Source of the DNA: Chrysoperla carnea
Lineage: Eukaryota > Arthropoda > Insecta > Neuroptera > Chrysopidae
Direction of reading: 5' to 3'
Assembly (NCBI RefSeq): GCF_905475395.1
Contig: NC_058340.1
Coordinates: 71,836,181 to 71,900,180 of the forward strand
Length of the DNA stretch: 64,000 nucleotides
Under the pieces are notes generated by a model. That model was not told the DNA's origin, ran no database searches, and saw only the letters and a program-made list of their open reading frames with translations. This document shows positions 1 through 15,000 of this stretch, piece after piece (within the stretch, counting starts at the first letter, position 1; each line of letters begins with the position of its first letter). Position numbers and translations under genes: made by a program.

Positions 1-3000
1 GACAACTTTGCAATGCAGCCAAGAAAGCGCTTTCAAAAATTCCTACCAAAAATATCAAACCAAATGATAAGGTGAGTTATTTTAATTTGTATTTAAATTC
101 CTTTTGCGAACTCGTTGAGTGTGTTTTTATAAAAACGTTCTTATATCTATATACAAGGTGAGTCATTTTAATCTACGCATCTCGAATATCTCGTTTTGTA
201 GTTAACAAATCAAAAAATAACTTAAACAAAATTTGCAAAACTTGATGGGAGACATTATGTTCTGACATCTGATTGGAGCTAGTTCTTCAGGTTACTTTAT
301 AGCCAATTTAGATCTTAAACGGTAGAGGTACGGTAAAACATCAGCAAATTGTATAGTATGTATTATATGGGAATATCAGTTATATATGTGTTACATGTAT
401 GTATGTGTAATGTGACAGATTAATCAACACTGTTTATACATGGTATTTCAATAATTAATCAGTCAATTGTTTGTTTTCACTTTTTTTTATTGGTAAACTG
501 CATAAACATTTCTAGGCCTAAGCGTTTAGAATGCTTGCTTTCCAGTGCTCTAAAACCTACATAATATCTAACTAATACGTACAGACTCTTCACTTCAAAA
601 TGTTTTAATAGAAAGAATTACTTCATCTCAATCTTAAGCAAAAACTAAATTGCCCAATTTTAATTAAGAGACAATTAAAAAATAAAATTTATGAATATAT
701 CTTTTTGTGATCGTAATAATTAATAAATAATGAAATTATAATAATAAATGTTAATTAACTGATATTTAAATGTCATTTGTTTCATATAAATATCTTCATT
801 AATTCTTTTTTATTTTTTTATTTCATAGAATTAGAATACACTTCTACTGCCTTCTTTCTTCTATAAATGCAAATACATAATAATAATGATAATAATAATA
901 ATATAAACATTAATTACACTTTGTAAATTGCATAATTAATTATTTTAATGTATACAACAATAAAAATACTATTATTGTATACAAATAAAATTGTATTACT
1001 GTTATACGAAAAATATTATTGTACATTTAATGTCCATAGACTTACCAATTCTTATAAATAGAAGATGGCGCTGGTGAATAGCCTAGATCCCAGGTTCATA
1101 CCACCCTTTCTATTGCTTTTAAAGATTTGCTACATGCACTTATACAGAGTGGAACATTTTAACCTATAATGGTTAATAGTTAGTTTTGTAGTTAACCAAT
1201 CATAAAATAACTTTAAGAAAAGTTGCAGAGCTTGATAATAGTCAATTTAGGCCATAAAAGGTAAGAGATAGAATAAAACTTTAAATAAGGAAGTTGATAC
1301 TCATAAAAAAACTAACATTTTTTATCCAAGAATTTTTTCGAAAATTGGTAGCTTTCGGAGGAAATGCGACTTACAATTGTGTTATTATTGCATTTAATCG
1401 CAAGATTTTTTCAACCTATCTACAGTTTTAAAAATATTTTTTGTTCAAGTCCTTCAGAAATTGAGAGAATATCTCTCAATACGCAGCAAAAAAATATTAA
1501 CTTCGGAAATTTTCAATCCTATTCGTATATTTCGTTAGTTTAATATAAGTCGTACTCCTACTAAGTAAATTACAAAAAATTTGTGATAGAAATATGGTGA
1601 AATTAGTTAAAATGAATTTAATTATTTAGGTTATTACCCTGCTCTAATATTTTCCGTCTCAAACATCATTCAATAATCATGTAATCATACTATTGTTAAC
1701 TGGATATTGCATTAAAAATTAAATTTATATAAAATTTTGTAGACGTTATGATTTACAAAGTTGAAGAATATTTAACGCTCGAAATGTTTGTCGCAGGTGC
1801 AAAACGCGTGAGGAAATCTCTCAGCAAGCAACTAAAGGTTACTGAACGATTGACGCGAGTACTTACTGACGGGTTAATATTTTAATAATGAATACCCAAG
1901 ATTTAATAATATTTATTGTCCACCTGTATGCATGTATATTGTTAAGTTAATTGCAAATATTTTGTATTTTTATGATAGTAATAAATTTTATTTATTTTAT
2001 CAAAACAAAATGTTTATAGGTTCGTGTTAGTTAGTACACGGTATATAAATATAGGGTAAAACGGGAATAATTACATACTTAATAGAGTAATTATAAAATA
2101 ACTTAAATATCGCATCCCTGTGTGTGCTATCTCAATGCTTGTTTTATTTTACATAAAATGGACTATTTAAAAATATTTTGATTTTTATTTACAACAAATT
2201 TAATTATTACCACCAATTTTTTTTTTTTAATTTTATTTTTTGATAGAGAAATAATTGAGTTCACCTCGTAAATCGAAAAGAGTTTTATGATGTTGCATTT
2301 AAACAGAAATTATTGTCGCGCGATGACTCTTTAAGAAATTGTACGAAGAGTATCAAATTTTAACGGATGTGGGTATTTTCCAGCTACTTTATAATCGATT
2401 CGAAACCTCGTATACGAATTCAAAAAATTGATATCTGATTATTTCCTTTTTCGTTCTAAGCTATGCAAAATTTTTTATGAATAATAATTTTTTTTTCATA
2501 AATAAACAAGAAACAAGTTTTCCGTTTAGTATCGAATTAATTGGACGAACTGTGCGTTTAATAAGAAAGCTATTGATTCAGCGTTTAGAGATCATAATTC
2601 CCTATGGCTTGTTAGGAAAATCGTTTAAAATAATTTTACGGTAAATGTATATTTTAATTTTATTAAACCAAAGCAAACGATTAAGTTTTGTTATTAAAAT
2701 TTTATTTTATGGATGTAATCGTTATGAACTTCCTTTATTGTATTTTTTAGACATAAAAAGTGGATTATCGTTTTATATTCAAATTTTCAATAAATTAAGA
2801 AAACTTGAATCTTTTTTAAAGTTCTAAAAATACATTTTACTGCTTTTTTTTTTGTAGTGATTACGTGCGGTATCAAAAAGCTTGTTTTTTATTAGACTGC
2901 AAATTTTTGACATAAAAAACTTACCTTCAAAATATTGCAAATTCTTTCATTACCGTTTTATAAACTTTATAATTTAATGAACCGATTTTGTTTTTTTCTT

Positions 3001-6000
3001 TTTTTGTTTCGCCTGAAAGGTAATTTAATGGAGAGTTTTCTTAGCTATGTTTCAAGTGTGAGTTTAGGGTTCCGCACCAAAAAATTGGCCATGATCTTTA
3101 AAATGTGTACTGTACCCGAAAAATTTGTCAAAGAATTTTAAATTTTGTAAATTTCACTTGTTTAAGGATGTGTATCAACCTTTAAAATTGGTAAAAATGT
3201 ACTTTTCAAAAAATATTTTACACGTTCTGAACGAACAGTGAAGTATTAAAAAACCATTTTACAAGAGGATTTTAATAAATGTATATAAATATGACAATAT
3301 ATTATCATCAGATAAATGTAGGTATTTAAATCTTCTATTTCCGATATGATAGATACGATACTACCTATATTCATCGTTCACCAGTAATGTGTATTCCGAT
3401 AAGTCATGATTAAGATTATACATAATATATCAATCATGTTTCAAACAACCTACGGTGGCTATGATGCTTAGAGTCAACATCATGAAACTTCTATTCCAAA
3501 AAAGATAATTGCAACACTTTATTTTCTACATTTTTGCCTAAAATAAAGATTATATTTTTTATAACATGCATATATGAAATATATCAAGGTATACTAGGTT
3601 TATTCCCAAATTTGTAACGCCTTAAAATATTGATGCTACGAACATAATTCTGGTATAAGTGTTCATAACCTACCTAGTTCATTTCCGGTTGTGCTGGACG
3701 TAAAAAGTGAGGTCGAGTTCGGAAATGAGCGACATAATTCAATTCTGTCTTGGATCCGTAGAACCCATCTTGTAAACCGTTAGAGATAGAATAAGAATTT
3801 AAATATAAAAAATTTTCCTTATAAAAAAATAAACAACTTTTTTTTCAAACATTTGTTCGTAAACATTACTGTTTGCCCATGAGGGCGGAAACTAGGCGCA
3901 AATTATATACTACTTGTTATATAGAAATATCAGTTATACGTGTGTGACATGTATGTACGTGTGGCTATCTGAGGGTGGCTATCTTTTTTACTCATAAGAC
4001 GTAAAAAAAAAGATTGCGGAATCAACACTGTTTTCTCTGATAAGAAAATGAAAAAGTTGGACCTAAATGAGGGGTCATCCAAGATAGGATAGGGACATCC
4101 AAAATACTGAGGGCTGATCATTAAGGTACAACTAACTGTCTGTATATTGCAATAGAAACATAATAACGGCAGTTCAAAGATAGTTTAGTCTCTGGTTAAT
4201 CGGCGCAGGCAAGTGACTCTACATATCCCCAAAGAAAAAAATCTAATGGGATTAGATCGCAGGATCTTGGATGCCAGTTAACAGGTTCATTACATGAAAT
4301 TAATAAAATAATTTCATAAATTTGAAGTGTAGCTCTCGCGTGAATATTCAGTATGAAATGGCAAACCAAATTAAGCACAAAGCAACTATCTGCTATCAAA
4401 TCAGTCCTACCACCTCTAAGATATGAACTTCTAAAATAAAACACCCTGTATTTATATTTTCAGGTTGACCACAATAATTTCCTTTAAGGAAATTAAAAAT
4501 ATATTTATTATTAAAAATTTAAAAAAAAATAATAATAATTTATTATAAAAATAATAAAAACGATCGGTAGGTAAAACTTGTGTGAGCTGATACAGACAAT
4601 AGATGTAACATGATTGACACATTTGTTGTAGGATTTACACAACACAATATAATTAATAATCCTAAATATCCTCTGTTCATCCTATTGAAAAATATAAATG
4701 TGTTTTTTTTTTAAACAATATTGTTTTTAATAAAAAAATAATAATAATAACACTGGCGGATTAAAAGCTTAAAACACTTTTTTTTTGTTAGAAAGGAAAT
4801 ATCTCATTTAGTATGGTGGTGTGTACCTGTGTGTTTTGTGGTGACGTATTTACTACCTACCTAAATTGTTTTTATAGGAGTTTGTATCAAAAGGTTTTCG
4901 CTAAAAGTTGCTTAATTGCTGTAACAGGTATCGAGTAGCGAACGTTCTAAAATACATTCAAATGACAAAGAATTCGAATTTGCCCTCAACACTATCGTGA
5001 AGTAGCATAAGAGGTGTCTTGCCTATCCTCGCCTCGCCTTGCTCCACTTCGTTAAAAGTCGGTTGTGACGCCGATTTCACGGCGGTTTTCAAAAGCCGTA
5101 CGAGGAACCCAGAGGATTACAGACGAGCGGCATCTCCACATCTCCACAGTAGCTATTGTAGCGGTAATCGGAAAAACTTGACCAAAAATTGTATGGGCAC
5201 GGAGTATTGTTGTAATTACGAGTTGATTGAGTTGGATATGTCGACTATAGAGGAGTTGATTGGTTCTAAAGTTTTTAGCTCTTGCATTCAAAAATGGAAC
5301 ACTTTCTTAACGCTGGGGGTTATTTTCCATGCTTCGATATCAAGTGAAAACTATATAAAAACTTTATTTAATCGCCCTAAATCCACTAAGATTTCTTCGG
5401 AGAACCATCCTCTCAACAAACCTGAAAAATATTCAGCGAATTTTAAAGATATAAAAAAATTTTTACAATCTCTACTACTACTTTTGGCCGCAATGCAGAG
5501 AATTATATCGTATAACCCGAAGATTAATTCATTGTAATTTGAGTTGAAGTTAGTCATATCTCTAAGTCTGTACTCCCATGGGATATGTATAAAGAGACTT
5601 TACTGTAAATTTATTTATATACCCAAGTATTGTCGACACTTAATAGTGTTTTCTAATCTGATACAGATAAATAATTCTGAATAGAACAATTTAAGCTTCT
5701 AGTTTGTATAACTTGTGATTGGAGATAGCATGAACCAAGATATATATTCAAAGGTTACGTAAATTTGTGGTCAAAATTAACCTAGCTATATTAGATTTCA
5801 AGAAAGTGGAATCCTGGTTCCGTTATTTAGTACATAAGTGAATGGTAGCGAAAAACTAGCATCACGAATGAAAAATTTGATTCATAATTAGTGAGTTACC
5901 AAAAAAAATCCATTAATATCGGATCAAATTTTCCTGTGCTATCAAATTTTATCCAATTTTAATAAGCAATTGAAACAAATAAATAATTGAAGAAAATCTG

Positions 6001-9000
6001 TTCAGTTTGAAAAGATTCCCAGTCCAAAAAGACGTTTTAAACATTTTGATCATCTCCCAGTTTTCTACAGAACGGTGCCCCGACCGAAAAAACAACTTTA
6101 TTTACTATAACAATTTCATATAATCAAATTTTCTTGTTTCATACTTTTTAGAGCGTGATTTTATATAAGTCATAATTTTCAACACTCTGTTCCCATTTGG
6201 TTCGAATCCATTTCTCGCCTTGGTCAGACGCTGTTTGGCATACGAGCTCCATCGATCTTACTTATAATATTGACAAAATTAAATGAGTTTACTCAATGCA
6301 AATACAAATAATTAAAATAATTTTTCTGGTAGAGTAATTTTTAATTATTGCATCATGATAAAAGTGTCAACTTGTGTAAGAAAACCTTTTGTCTGATGAG
6401 AATAAAAAGTTGTTTACATTTTAAGATTTTTCATTAGTGTACCAGTGTGTATTATAGACCGTGAACTTATAATGGAAAGTTTATGTAATTCTTTGCTGTC
6501 TACAATTTAATTCGAATTTTTTGTGTTTCGTATTTATACGATTAACAACATGTTAGCAAGTAAATATTCATTTGCTATATTATTATTAACTAAATAACTA
6601 ACAATGTAGCAAAATCTAAGAAGTCTATTTTAAATTACTTCTAATTATCTGATCAACTTCGACAATTTGCACACGTATCAAGATCTGATGGGAATACTAT
6701 AATTTTATAACAAAAATTAGATGGTGCAGTGGCTAGAGTGTCCTCTCCTCATGCGGAAGGATGTCAGTTCGAAACTCATCCATGGTATTATAATTTAATT
6801 TTATTCTACTTTGTTACCAAAAGTATACAACATCTTTAACTTAGCGCAATCAAAAAATAAACAAAATAATTTATAGTTTAAATCTCATGAATTCGACAAA
6901 CGAGCCATTATCATTTTTACCGTAAACGGCTTAAACCCGAATCCGAATAGCAGGCAAAAACAATGATAGAAATTTTGCTTTAATATGTGCTCACGGTCTC
7001 TTTTATGTACTTAGTGAATGCAGTAGGTACTTTTATTTTCCATGCTATTTTAGTTTAAAAAATAAATAACACAATTTTTTTCTTTTTAATTACATTTAAA
7101 TATTTTGACGTAAACATGTGAATAAACAATGAATAATGTTCTAACGGCAACAACGGCATGTATGAAAGTTCAACAGACGTTTTATTAAATCTAATTTATA
7201 TGATTTTATTTAAAAAATAATTTTTTTTACGGAGGTATATTGTTATTAGAGGTCATTATAGATGTTTGTACTAAATCTAGATTTCTGTTCTAATTCATGG
7301 GTTTTTGTAAAAAAAAAGACATCATTTTAATCAAATTAATACAATAAATGGAAATAATGTTTTGTTAAGCAAATCAATCCATATCTTTCTAATTTCCCGA
7401 AACTTTCTCCCATAACGAATAGATCAGCGATCTCGATCGAAAATACACTCAAATTAAAAATAATTTCAATAAAATTGATCGAACTTGATATAAAAGAGGG
7501 TAAATTTTTTCGGATTTGTTTGCTGTTGAGTCCTTCAAGCATGTAAAACGCTTTCTAGAGAAAAAAATTACCCCTCGACAACTTTCACACATTTTTACTG
7601 TCTTAAATCTATTGAAGGTTCTCATTTTGGCTAGTTTAACAGATCACAACACTTAAATAAAGAGAATTGAAATAAATACACAGTCGAATTTCTCGAGTCG
7701 AACCCTCATCTCTTGGGTTCATGCCAAGCGCCTTAACCAACTAGTCCATATGTGCCCTAGACATAATTGTGTAATTTTTTCAACACGAATTTTTTATTTT
7801 ATTTGTCAACCTTAACTTATTTTTTCTATGTTATGCTATGTTTGCTTACTAAATCTTGTATACAAATTTTAAACGTCAAAGTCTTTCGATTAATATTAAA
7901 CTATAAAAGAAATTACAATAGAGATATTATAAGAATAGATTGCGCGAGAATATACTGAGAGTGTGCGCAGGTAAGAGGTAAGAGAACTTTGCTGAGCTAA
8001 CAAATCATTTCCTCTACGTTGACGTCATCATAGTGATGGCAGCGTTCTCTCTCTTACCTGCGGATATTTTATAATATCTCTATGAAAATAACTTGGCGAG
8101 TTAATATTTTATAGTACGGCTGAATACAAAATCCACATCAGAAATTTATGAAAATATAAAATTAAACATAATTCGTCATCAATTTAATTGCATAAAACAA
8201 TTGTAGATATTGTTGCAATAAAACAAAAATGTTTAATTCATTTTGTATAACTGGTTTTTATAAATTATTTTGATATTTTATTTAGTACCTACTTAATTGT
8301 AAAACATTAAATAACTAAAATGTTTTTAGTTAACAGATTAAAACTATAAATTATTAAAATAATAATTACACTCGAATTAATTTAATTATTATAAATTGAA
8401 TGCGTAATTTCAACTCGAATTATTATTACCTATAATTATTATGAATTGATTCGACCGTAATGATTATTATTTTAATTTACTAATTTTAATGTATACTATA
8501 TTTAAACGATTTGTCATTTAATTTTTTATAACAGGAGTTGAGAACCAAAGTTTCTACAAAGTTTAAGAGAAGCCTTGTAAAAAAATTTACAAAAATAACT
8601 AAAAATATGTGATATAATAACTGTAAAACTCCAGATGTAGTGTACCATGAATCACTCTATAGAGGCTTTTTATAAAATGAATCGTTCGCTTCCACTTAGT
8701 AACTCGCTGCGTCACACTTTCTGCAACTCAGTGCAAAACAATTTTCATTCTAATATTAATTGATTTACAAGTGATAAAAGTTTATATACATAACGTAATA
8801 TGTTAAGTTTGTAAAGTTTAAAAAGACGCAGGGTCGTGTATCTTGAATCAAACGACGTCCTGTACCTTTGATACATGATAGCAATCTAGATTGAATATAA
8901 ATATCTACAAATTTTTAATATAAAATATTAACGTTTGATGTTTGAGAGAGAGAACAGAATTAAACAAAAATAAATATAAAAAAACATAAAAAAAGATTTG

Positions 9001-12000
9001 TAAAATATTTAATTATACATCCAATTATAAGGATTAATTAAAAAAAAATTAAAATAATTTTAAAGAAATATTTTTATACACAAATATGAACAGAAACAAA
9101 GCATAACAACAAAAGTTTTAGATATAGTTTGTTAATTTATTTACACGTGAAATTTTTAAACTAAAGTTCACACACATGTGAAATCCAAATAACGTGAATA
9201 ATTATGTTATTAGGTTAAATACGGTTTAATTTAAAATAAACTAATAATGCTTATATTATTTATTTACATGTGAAATTTTTATATTTATCGATACGGAACT
9301 AATTAGATACCCACGTCAAAGCATATCCGAATAGGCTTTTGTCCTAAATTTGAAAAATTCTTTTATACGATACAATTTGCATTAGATATTTTCCATTTTC
9401 AAAAACCAAATCAAATTTACTTCGATATCAATCGATATCATCGATATCATGGCATCTTGAATGACATCACAACTTGGCATACAATAATTTTTGTGTATGC
9501 AAAAAGCAGTTGTAATCATGCAACCTGATTTTGAACAATGATACGAAACCTTTCTTATGTAAGCCCAATTCGCACTTGACCGATTTTTTTTTATTTTATA
9601 TCATTTTAAGATCGACAAGTCATTTTTTTAAAAAGGATAAAGAATTAATTTCGCTTAGGTTACTCTTATTTTAAAAACAAGTCACATAACATCCTTTTTG
9701 ACGGATATTAAAATAATATTTAACACTTTTTTTTTAATGCTAAATGCACTCGAGTATAAAAATGTATAAATTAATTTTAATTATTTTAATTACGAATTTA
9801 TCTTTTATATTATAAATGAGTTTTGAATGACTGAGTAGTATCCATCCTATGTCTATATCTATCTGGTATTCTATCCTAAAAATAAAACCAGCCCATCATA
9901 ATAAAAGTTTCATATAATAATAATCTTAGGTTTAGGGCCTACGTTTCTACATTTTGTCAACTCATTTTGGAAAAGTCGGAAATTTATGCATGTTGAATAT
10001 TAGCAAGGTCGAGTATAACAGTATAAAACTGTAGTGACATATTTACACCCGTTGAGGCTGTGAGTCAATCGGAATCATGCTAAATTCACATTTTTCAGCT
10101 TGTTTCTATGGAAAATTACGTTATAATATAATGAAAGCTAGTTTAGAGACAAACCATTTATCATTTTGCGTGTTATTTGATCATTTCTCCGTGCGATGGC
10201 GTTACTAAAACGATGTGTTAACGTCACTGGCGTTTGAATTTATAGCTTAGAAAAACCTTTTTTAATTGTAAAATCTTTTGATTTTTAAAATGAGTTGTCA
10301 TAATGCTAGTCTGGCCCTAGATTTAATCAAGCAACACCTAAGCCAACCCATTTTAAAATAGAGTGTTTGTTTGTATGATGTTGGTGTAATAAGAAATGTT
10401 TTTTAATTATTATATAATGATAATAATATGGTTGTATATCATTTTACAGGAAATTGAAGGAGATGGTGAATGCTGTGCTGTTTGCATTGAACCATATAAA
10501 ATATCTGATATTATACGTATTCTACCATGCAGGTAATTACTTTTAATTAATTTTAATAATTATAACATAGTCATATATATATTCTAAATCATTTCTACAA
10601 TGTGCTCCAAAAAAATTGTAACACTTGATGCTATAAGAACTAGCTTTCAACGTCAACGAAAAAGTTGGTTTTAAGACACTTGAATTTTAAATATTTCTTT
10701 TATTGAAATTAGGTAAGGATGAAGTTCGCCTAGCACTTGAGAGCGATCGCATTCAGTGCGTCTACTAGTGTGCATTCCCGAAAAGTCTTTTTAGCAATAT
10801 ATAGAGTTGGATCATTTTAAACTATTATGGGTAATAGTTCCTTTTGTAGCTAACGAATAAAAAAATAACTTTAACACAAACTACAGAATTTGATAGGGGA
10901 CATTGGACCTAGTTCAATTTAGATCCTAAAAGGTAAATCTTTTTATATTGTGATTGTAAAATCTGAAAATGTAAAGTCACGCCATTCATGTGAGACACAC
11001 TGTATTTATCGTTATTATATTAATTTGTCGAATAATATTATGGTTGGAATTAATATTAAATACATCAGATCGCAAGGCCTGCGCTTTCATCACTTTTGTC
11101 TAAAAGTTTGATGAATGATAATTAATTTGAAAAATATTAAATTATTTGGAAAACTATTCATAAATAATTAAAAAGGTTGTTTTTGGTTGAAAATTAAAAT
11201 CATAACCCTTCGAAATTAACACCCAATAAACTAATCTTCTTCAAAAATTCGTCTTTTCAAAATGTATGGAATACGGTAAAAATAATTTTCTTAAATCGGT
11301 AAATGAGATGATAAATAATTGATTAATATTTCTTAGAAATTTGAAAATCATAAAGATTAATCATAATCCATCAATTTTAATAATACTTCAACTATTTCCC
11401 ATTAAAAAATTTGATTAAAAATTATTTTCGTCCGATAATCCTATTTTATGTTTAAATTTTATCTAGATGGGTATTAATTAGAGACACAATCATGGCAGAT
11501 GACATCCTTTTTTTTTATTAAAATGTATATTAAGACGTATTTCCTGTACACCCTTTTATCATCGATAAATAATTATTCAATTAAATTGAAATTGAATTAT
11601 AAAATCACCTGTTATCGCCTACTACGCTCACAGGTCATTAAATATTTGGATAAAAAATGACGCCCCCTATTTTCCAGGGTTCAATACTTTCCTTTTGTTG
11701 GTTTTTCTTACCCGTTGATCTTGTTGACTTTGTGCTACTTCGCAAGAGTGTGGAGGAACCTTTAGCGAAATGAGGCAAGACGAGGCGAGGACAAGCAAGA
11801 CAACACAAGTTTCTTAACCTCATTCTGCTGCATCGTCCGACTCTGTGATATTTCGCGAGAGTGTGCACAACGCTTAATAATTCGTGGTTTTCCAACCAGA
11901 GGTTTCATTTTAATATTTAAAAAAGCGAGTATTTTTTACGAACAATGGATGTTTATTTCATTTTAAAGAAGAAGGTATGCCATTAAAAATGGAAAACGAT

Positions 12001-15000
12001 ATCAGCCAAATGATCGCCACGACTATGTTTAGCGCACCGTATTCTTTTCATGAAAGTTTTCATGACTAATTCGCACATTTGGGGCTGTATTTCCTCGAAA
12101 ACTTATTCCATCTTTATTCTTTAATTAAATTAATTCTTTCTTTTGAATCGATTGTGGAGCATTGGCATATGACCTTATCTTTCACGTGGCCCTAAAAAAA
12201 AGTCTAAAGGTGTTAAATCACAAGACTTAGTGGCCAATTTGGGAACACCTCTTTGGAGAAATAACACGATCAAGAAACTTTTCTTGCAAAATTGCAATGA
12301 TTTTGTTGCTCGTGTGGCACGAAGCGCCGTTTGTTGAAAATAAATGCGTTGTGTGTATCGATTCATTAGTAGTTTTTACTTGTCAAATATCAAAAGATGA
12401 CAGCTTCAAAAGTGATAACTGTCCAAATAATGGGCTATTCAAAATGAAACCTCTTATTGGAAAACCTCGTATTGGTGTATTTCAACGGTTTTCCAGTAAA
12501 CGAATTTGATAAAGAAATAATCTGCGATAATCCGTTTTTTATATTGAAACTTAATCTAGGTTTTTAAGAGATATAGACAATTATGACAGATGCCATACTT
12601 TTTTCTAACTCATAGAATCTGCATGGATACTGAAGAAGACATATCCTGTACACGTTTTTATCATCGATAAAAATAATTATTCAATAAAATTGAAATTGAG
12701 TTATAAAATCACGTGTAATCACCTACAACACACAGGTACAGCTTATACAGCTTATGATGGTGTAGCTGTAGACTGTAGGTACCTGGTGTTTGAATAATGC
12801 ACGATTCACAAATAATAAAATGTTTTAAATACGATTATACGAATCCATAAAAGTATAATTTATGTATAAATCAACTAAACTCCTGGCAACGACAATTATT
12901 TTCATATTTTCACACGTGAATTGAATTCATGTTTTATACCAACAGTTTGAAATTTTTTAATGCATACCTATACTAAACGGATGTTGTTAAAATCAAGCTA
13001 ATGTGCGGGTGAAGTTCGTGGAGAATGACATTGAAGTCATATTAATCAGATAATGAAATAGCTAATTTATTCAGAACTAATTGAGGAGCTAAATGAAATA
13101 AGGGCGTAAATAAAATAAATATTTTTTTGCATTCTTTTCCACATTGCTATTAAGAGTTTAAGGTGCTAGTTTTTTAAATTTTACATCCCTAATTATAATT
13201 CTCCCCTGAAAATGCATAAACACGAATTTAAAAATACAATGTTACAATTAATTTATTTGAACGTTTTTCATGGTAATAAAGTCCAAAAATAAATTTTAAG
13301 TGCCACATGTATGAATTAAATAATTATCTAATTACACATGTAGATAAAGTATAATTTGATTTACAATTAAACACATATGTGTGTAAGCCAGGAGCGTTTT
13401 TAATGGGAGCGGTTTTAATGATTATCAAAAAAATCGAATTTTTAACTTAATGACGTCTTCAGAATTCAAAAAAATTAATTTTACTCTATCATATCCAAAT
13501 TTTATTCAATTTTGATAAACCAAGTGTGTAATCCTACTAAATTTGGGTCATACTTTTCAAATTTGTGATCAAAATTAACCTACCTGTAATTGTTTTCGAG
13601 AATGTGGAGTCCTGGTTCCGGAATTAAGCATATAACTGATAGCTAGCGTAAAACTGACATCGCAGCTGAAAAGAATGACCCAAAATTAGTGGGTTTCAAA
13701 AAAAATTCCAACAAGAACGGATCAAATTTGCTTGTGTTATCAAAAAAATCAAATTTTCCAACTTTGTGACGTCATCAGAATCCAAAAAATTTAATTTTGC
13801 TCTATCACATCTAAATTTTATCCAATTTTGATAAACAAAATAAGTAATCCTACTAAATTTGGGTCATACTTTTCAAATTTGTGATCAAAATTAACCTAGC
13901 TCTAATAGGTTGCCAGAATTTGGATTCCTGGTTCCGGAATCAAGCATATAAGTGATAGCTAGCGTGAAACTGACATCGCAGCTGAAAAGAATGACCCATA
14001 ATTAGTGGGTTACAAAAAAAATTCCAATAAGATCGGATCAAATTTGCCTGTGTTATCAAAAAAATCGAATTTTTTAACTTAATGACGTCATCAGAATCCA
14101 AAAAATTTAATTTTGCTCTATCACATCTAAATTTTATCCAATTTTGATAAACCAAGTATGTAATCTGATTGAGTACCAAATAGTAATCTTTCCTTATTCT
14201 TTGAAGTATCCCGTATTTTGGCCCCCTCATTAAAATTATTTCAAATCTGTCCCTGGTATGTGCGTATATCAATTTAAAAAATCTATTTTTATAAAACTAT
14301 TAAATGTTTAATAGGTATTAAATAAAAATAATTGTTTTTTTTTATTTACAGGCATGAATTCCATAAATATTGTATAGATCCATGGTTATTGGAACATCGA
14401 ACATGTCCCATGTGCAAAATGGATATTCTTAAACATTATGGATTTGTGGTTAGTTATTATGTAATTTTGACTTTTCTTCGTTTTTTTTTCGTTTACTAAT
14501 AGAGATGTTTGCATTACAGACGAGTTTCTGAAATTAACGTGGTGTAAATAACCAAAAAATTTACATTCAAAGACCTTTAATAGAAATTTAACGTTTTTTG
14601 AATTCTAAGTATTTTGTTTTCGATTTTACCGATATCAATATTGTGACTTTATCGATGCAAAAGAAAATCGAATTTTGAACTGATTTCAGATGGTATTTCG
14701 GAAAAAAGATGAAGCGATCGTAAAGTGATCCAAATTCCTTGAATCACTTTACTTTTATTCGCTGGATGATGTGAAAACCGAAATCAAATTTAAAAAATCA
14801 TTCTTTAACGATATTAAATACCAACTTTTTGAATGACTTTCGAAAAAGACTCAACTTTTTTGGAAACATCTCTAGGATTCCTATTTTTATCATTTCAATA
14901 TTAAATTATTTTTGTAAACAGTTTACAGGAAGTCAAGAAAGTATTTTACATGTTGACATTGAAGAAGCAGTACCAGTTGATAATCAACAAAGTTTTGAAG

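Larger units (their letters stand above)
72..10449. other. Large first intron (as seen) of the goliath-type gene
   Basis: This is 10.4 kb between goliath exons with no coding exon that I can support. It holds AT-rich unique sequence plus repeats listed separately: dispersed repeats near 160-500 and 1150-1280, a longer repeat at 3569-4060, a transposase remnant at 4196-4345, a satellite-like piece at 5762-5966, tRNA-like heads near 6712 and 7690, and an inverted-repeat element at 7918-8083. From about 8.1 to 10.4 kb I see nothing specific. Confidence 0.7.

Noticed and set aside
5019-5537. 172-codon plus-strand open frame, with an open frame on the opposite strand
   Set aside because: It is the longest simple ORF in the left half, but it is a patchwork of a Ser/Arg-rich part and an AT-biased part, has no recognised domain or splice context, and both strands are open. 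Most likely transposon debris.
6190-6260. Perfect B-box-like GGTTCGAATCC suggesting a tRNA
   Set aside because: No A-box or cloverleaf at the right spacing on either strand.
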